Positions 62,324-64,000 of a DNA stretch of 64,000 bases are shown here, one piece after another. Numbering within the stretch: the stretch's first letter is position 1; every line of letters begins with the position of its first letter. Both the position numbers and the translations under genes were made by a program. The notes below the pieces were generated by a model. That model searched no databases, was not told where the DNA came from, and was given only the letters and a program-made list of their open reading frames with translations. Source of the stretch: an uncultured Methylococcaceae bacterium (GTDB taxonomy: Bacteria > Pseudomonadota > Gammaproteobacteria > Methylococcales > Methylomonadaceae); contig CAJAWH010000036.1 of the NCBI GenBank assembly GCA_903945605.1, positions 1 through 64,000 on the forward strand, in the 5' to 3' direction.

Positions 62324-64000
62324 TTAATGCGCCTCGTCCCAGTTACTGCCCACCCCGATATCCACCACTAACGGCACAGCCAATTGTGCCGCCGAACACA
62401 TAATTTCCCTGATTTTGGCGGTGCAACTTACCAATTGCGCCTCTGCAACCTCAAACACCAGTTCATCATGAACCTGCATGATCATTTTGGCATCAGGTTG
62501 TTCCTGCTGTAGCCAGGCGTCGGCACTGATCATGGCGCGTTTGATAATATCGGCAGCAGTGCCTTGCATGGGGGCATTGATGGCGGTGCGTTCGGCGTAC
62601 TGGCGTACAGCGGCATTGCGGGCATTAATGTCCGGCAGGTACAAGCGGCGACCCAACAAGGTTTCCACATAGCCTTGTGCCTTGGCCTGTTCGCGGATGG
62701 TGTCCATGTAGGCCTTAACGCCCGGGTATCGGGCAAAATACAAGTCAATATAAGCTTGCGCCTGATTGCGCGACAAGCCCAATTGCTGAGCCAACCCGAA
62801 TGCGGACATGCCGTAAATCAAGCCAAAATTAATCGCCTTGGCGGAGCGGCGCAAATCATTGCTGACTTGCTCGGGCGCAACCCCGAACACTTCGGCAGCG
62901 GTGGCGCGATGGATATCCTCACCCAAGCTAAACGCCTGCAATAATCCGGCATCGGCCGATAAATGCGCCATAATACGCAATTCAATTTGCGAATAATCAG
63001 CAGCCAACAGTTTATAACCGCTAGGGGCAATAAAAGCTTGGCGGATTTTACGGCCTTCTTCACTACGTATAGGGATATTTTGCAGGTTAGGGTCTGATGA
63101 AGACAAGCGTCCGGTAGCGGCAACAGCCTGATGGTAGGAAGTGTGCACCCGCCCACTCAGGCTATCAACTTGTTGCGGCAACTTGTCAATATAAGTAGAT
63201 TTAAGTTTGCTCAGGCTGCGGTGATCCAAGATTATTTTGGGTAATGGGTAGTCCACAGCAAGCTCATGCAGGACTGATTCATCGGTGGATGGCTGACCTT
63301 TGGGGGTCTTTTTTAATACCGGCAATTTCAGTTCGTCATACAAAATTTCTTGGATTTGCTTGGGCGAACCCAGATTAAACACCCGCCCCGCCAACTGATG
63401 GGCATGTTGTTCGATACTCATTAATTGGCTAGCCAGTTGGTTGCTTTGTTCGGCCAGCATATCGCTATCAATCAGTACCCCATTGCGTTCTATCCTGACC
63501 AACACGCTAAGCAGCGGCATTTCCAGATCAGTATAAAGCTGCAACAAACGCGGCTGGTGCTGCAATTGGTCTTGTAGAACCTGATGCAAACGCAGGGTGA
63601 TGTCGGCATCTTCGGCGGCATAAGGCGTGGCTTGTTCAATAGGCACTTCAGCAAAGCCAATTTGTTTGGCGCCCTTACCTGCCACGGCTTCATAACGGAT
63701 GGTGTCCAGCCCTAGGTATTTTTTGGCCAGATCGTCCATATTATGCCGACCGGTGCTGTCAACAACATAAGAAGCAAGCAAAGTGTCGTGGGCAATACCA
63801 CGCAAGGTGATGCCGTGGTTGGCCAGCACGTGGCTATCATATTTCAAGTTTTGCCCCACTTTGGCTTTCAGTGGGTTTTCTAACAAGGGCCGTAATTTTG
63901 CCAAAAGGGTGGTGCGGTCAAGCTGGTTAGGTACGCCTGGGTAATCATGCGCCAACGGCAGGTAGGCAGCTGTACCGGCTTCAACCGCGAACGACACGCC
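62324..64000 (-). CDS. polA: DNA polymerase I (5' end outside the window)
   Basis: The visible 558 or so residues hold part of the 3'-5' exonuclease domain ([22 protein letters not shown] cut) and the entire polymerase domain: motif A DYSQIELR, motif [15 protein letters not shown] and motif [10 protein letters not shown]. It ends NWDEAH, typical of bacterial Pol I. It fills Okazaki-fragment gaps and repairs DNA. Reading frame is open to the window edge, so the missing 5' nuclease part is lost only to the cut. It converges on the terminator at 62282. Confidence 0.97.
   Translation of the reverse strand, partial: GVSFAVEAGTAAYLPLAHDYPGVPNQLDRTTLLAKLRPLLENPLKAKVGQNLKYDSHVLANHGITLRGIAHDTLLASYVVDSTGRHNMDDLAKKYLGLDTIRYEAVAGKGAKQIGFAEVPIEQATPYAAEDADITLRLHQVLQDQLQHQPRLLQLYTDLEMPLLSVLVRIERNGVLIDSDMLAEQSNQLASQLMSIEQHAHQLAGRVFNLGSPKQIQEILYDELKLPVLKKTPKGQPSTDESVLHELAVDYPLPKIILDHRSLSKLKSTYIDKLPQQVDSLSGRVHTSYHQAVAATGRLSSSDPNLQNIPIRSEEGRKIRQAFIAPSGYKLLAADYSQIELRIMAHLSADAGLLQAFSLGEDIHRATAAEVFGVAPEQVSNDLRRSAKAINFGLIYGMSAFGLAQQLGLSRNQAQAYIDLYFARYPGVKAYMDTIREQAKAQGYVETLLGRRLYLPDINARNAAVRQYAERTAINAPMQGTAADIIKRAMISADAWLQQEQPDAKMIMQVHDELVFEVAEAQLVSCTAKIREIMCSAAQLAVPLVVDIGVGSNWDEAH

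Noticed and set aside
62324-64000. Truncated DNA polymerase I
   Set aside because: The frame is open to the window edge, so the missing 5' nuclease domain is due to the window cut and not to a real truncation.
1-64000. tRNA, rRNA, integrase, transposase or attachment sites
   Set aside because: I looked for typical signatures on both strands and found none that could be supported.

Overview
The window reads as chromosomal DNA of a gammaproteobacterium with roughly 50% GC. Gene content and synteny (rlmH-maf-rng-yhdP-nit-tldD-pmbA, a full type II secretion operon, a CzcCBA efflux pump with a PII-like gene, and exosortase E with APEID-type sorting signals) would suit an aquatic methanotroph-like member of the Methylococcales. 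No methane-oxidation gene lies in the window, so that placement is inference. I see no rRNA, tRNA, CRISPR array, prophage or insertion sequence.

Region 1 (1-20.7 kb, nearly all minus strand) is a surface/secretion block. In transcription order it holds a TpsB/FhaC-type transporter, a 3571-residue filamentous haemagglutinin-like TpsA exoprotein, an ExbB-type proton channel fused to DUF2341 and LamG-like domains, ExbD, a TonB-like protein, a beta-barrel porin and a periplasmic coiled-coil protein. Upstream, as its own unit with a strong terminator, is an exported protein with PstS-like signatures. Two-partner secretion normally needs no energy input at the outer membrane, so a dedicated TonB/ExbBD system beside it is the most thought-provoking feature here.

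Region 2 (20.7-32.4 kb, plus strand) is a type II secretion operon gspCDEF-GHIJKLM. It is split between gspF and gspG by a BrnT/BrnA toxin-antitoxin remnant whose toxin carries two compensating homopolymer frameshifts, and it is preceded by a small gene with a ribbon-helix-helix-like N-terminus.

Region 3 (32.4-38.9 kb) holds a small exported protein behind a possible sigma-54 promoter, then a heavy-metal RND efflux operon (CzcC-, CzcB- and CzcA-like) ending in an overlapping PII-family gene.

Region 4 (39-55 kb) is mostly housekeeping: lysC; cinA (with a degenerate C-terminal half), an unknown exported protein and corA; then a long minus-strand series panD, rlmH, maf, rng, yhdP, nit, a bamC-like lipoprotein gene, tldD and pmbA.

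Region 5 (55-62.3 kb) is an exosortase E locus. XrtE is fused to a CPBP protease and is surrounded by four exported proteins that end in S/T-A-P-E-I-D followed by a hydrophobic helix and, in three of them, a basic tail. Two are tandem paralogues with DUF4114-like ends and matching upstream leaders; one of these has a (TA)11 tract upstream. A slipin gene sits inside the locus. The window ends inside polA (minus strand).
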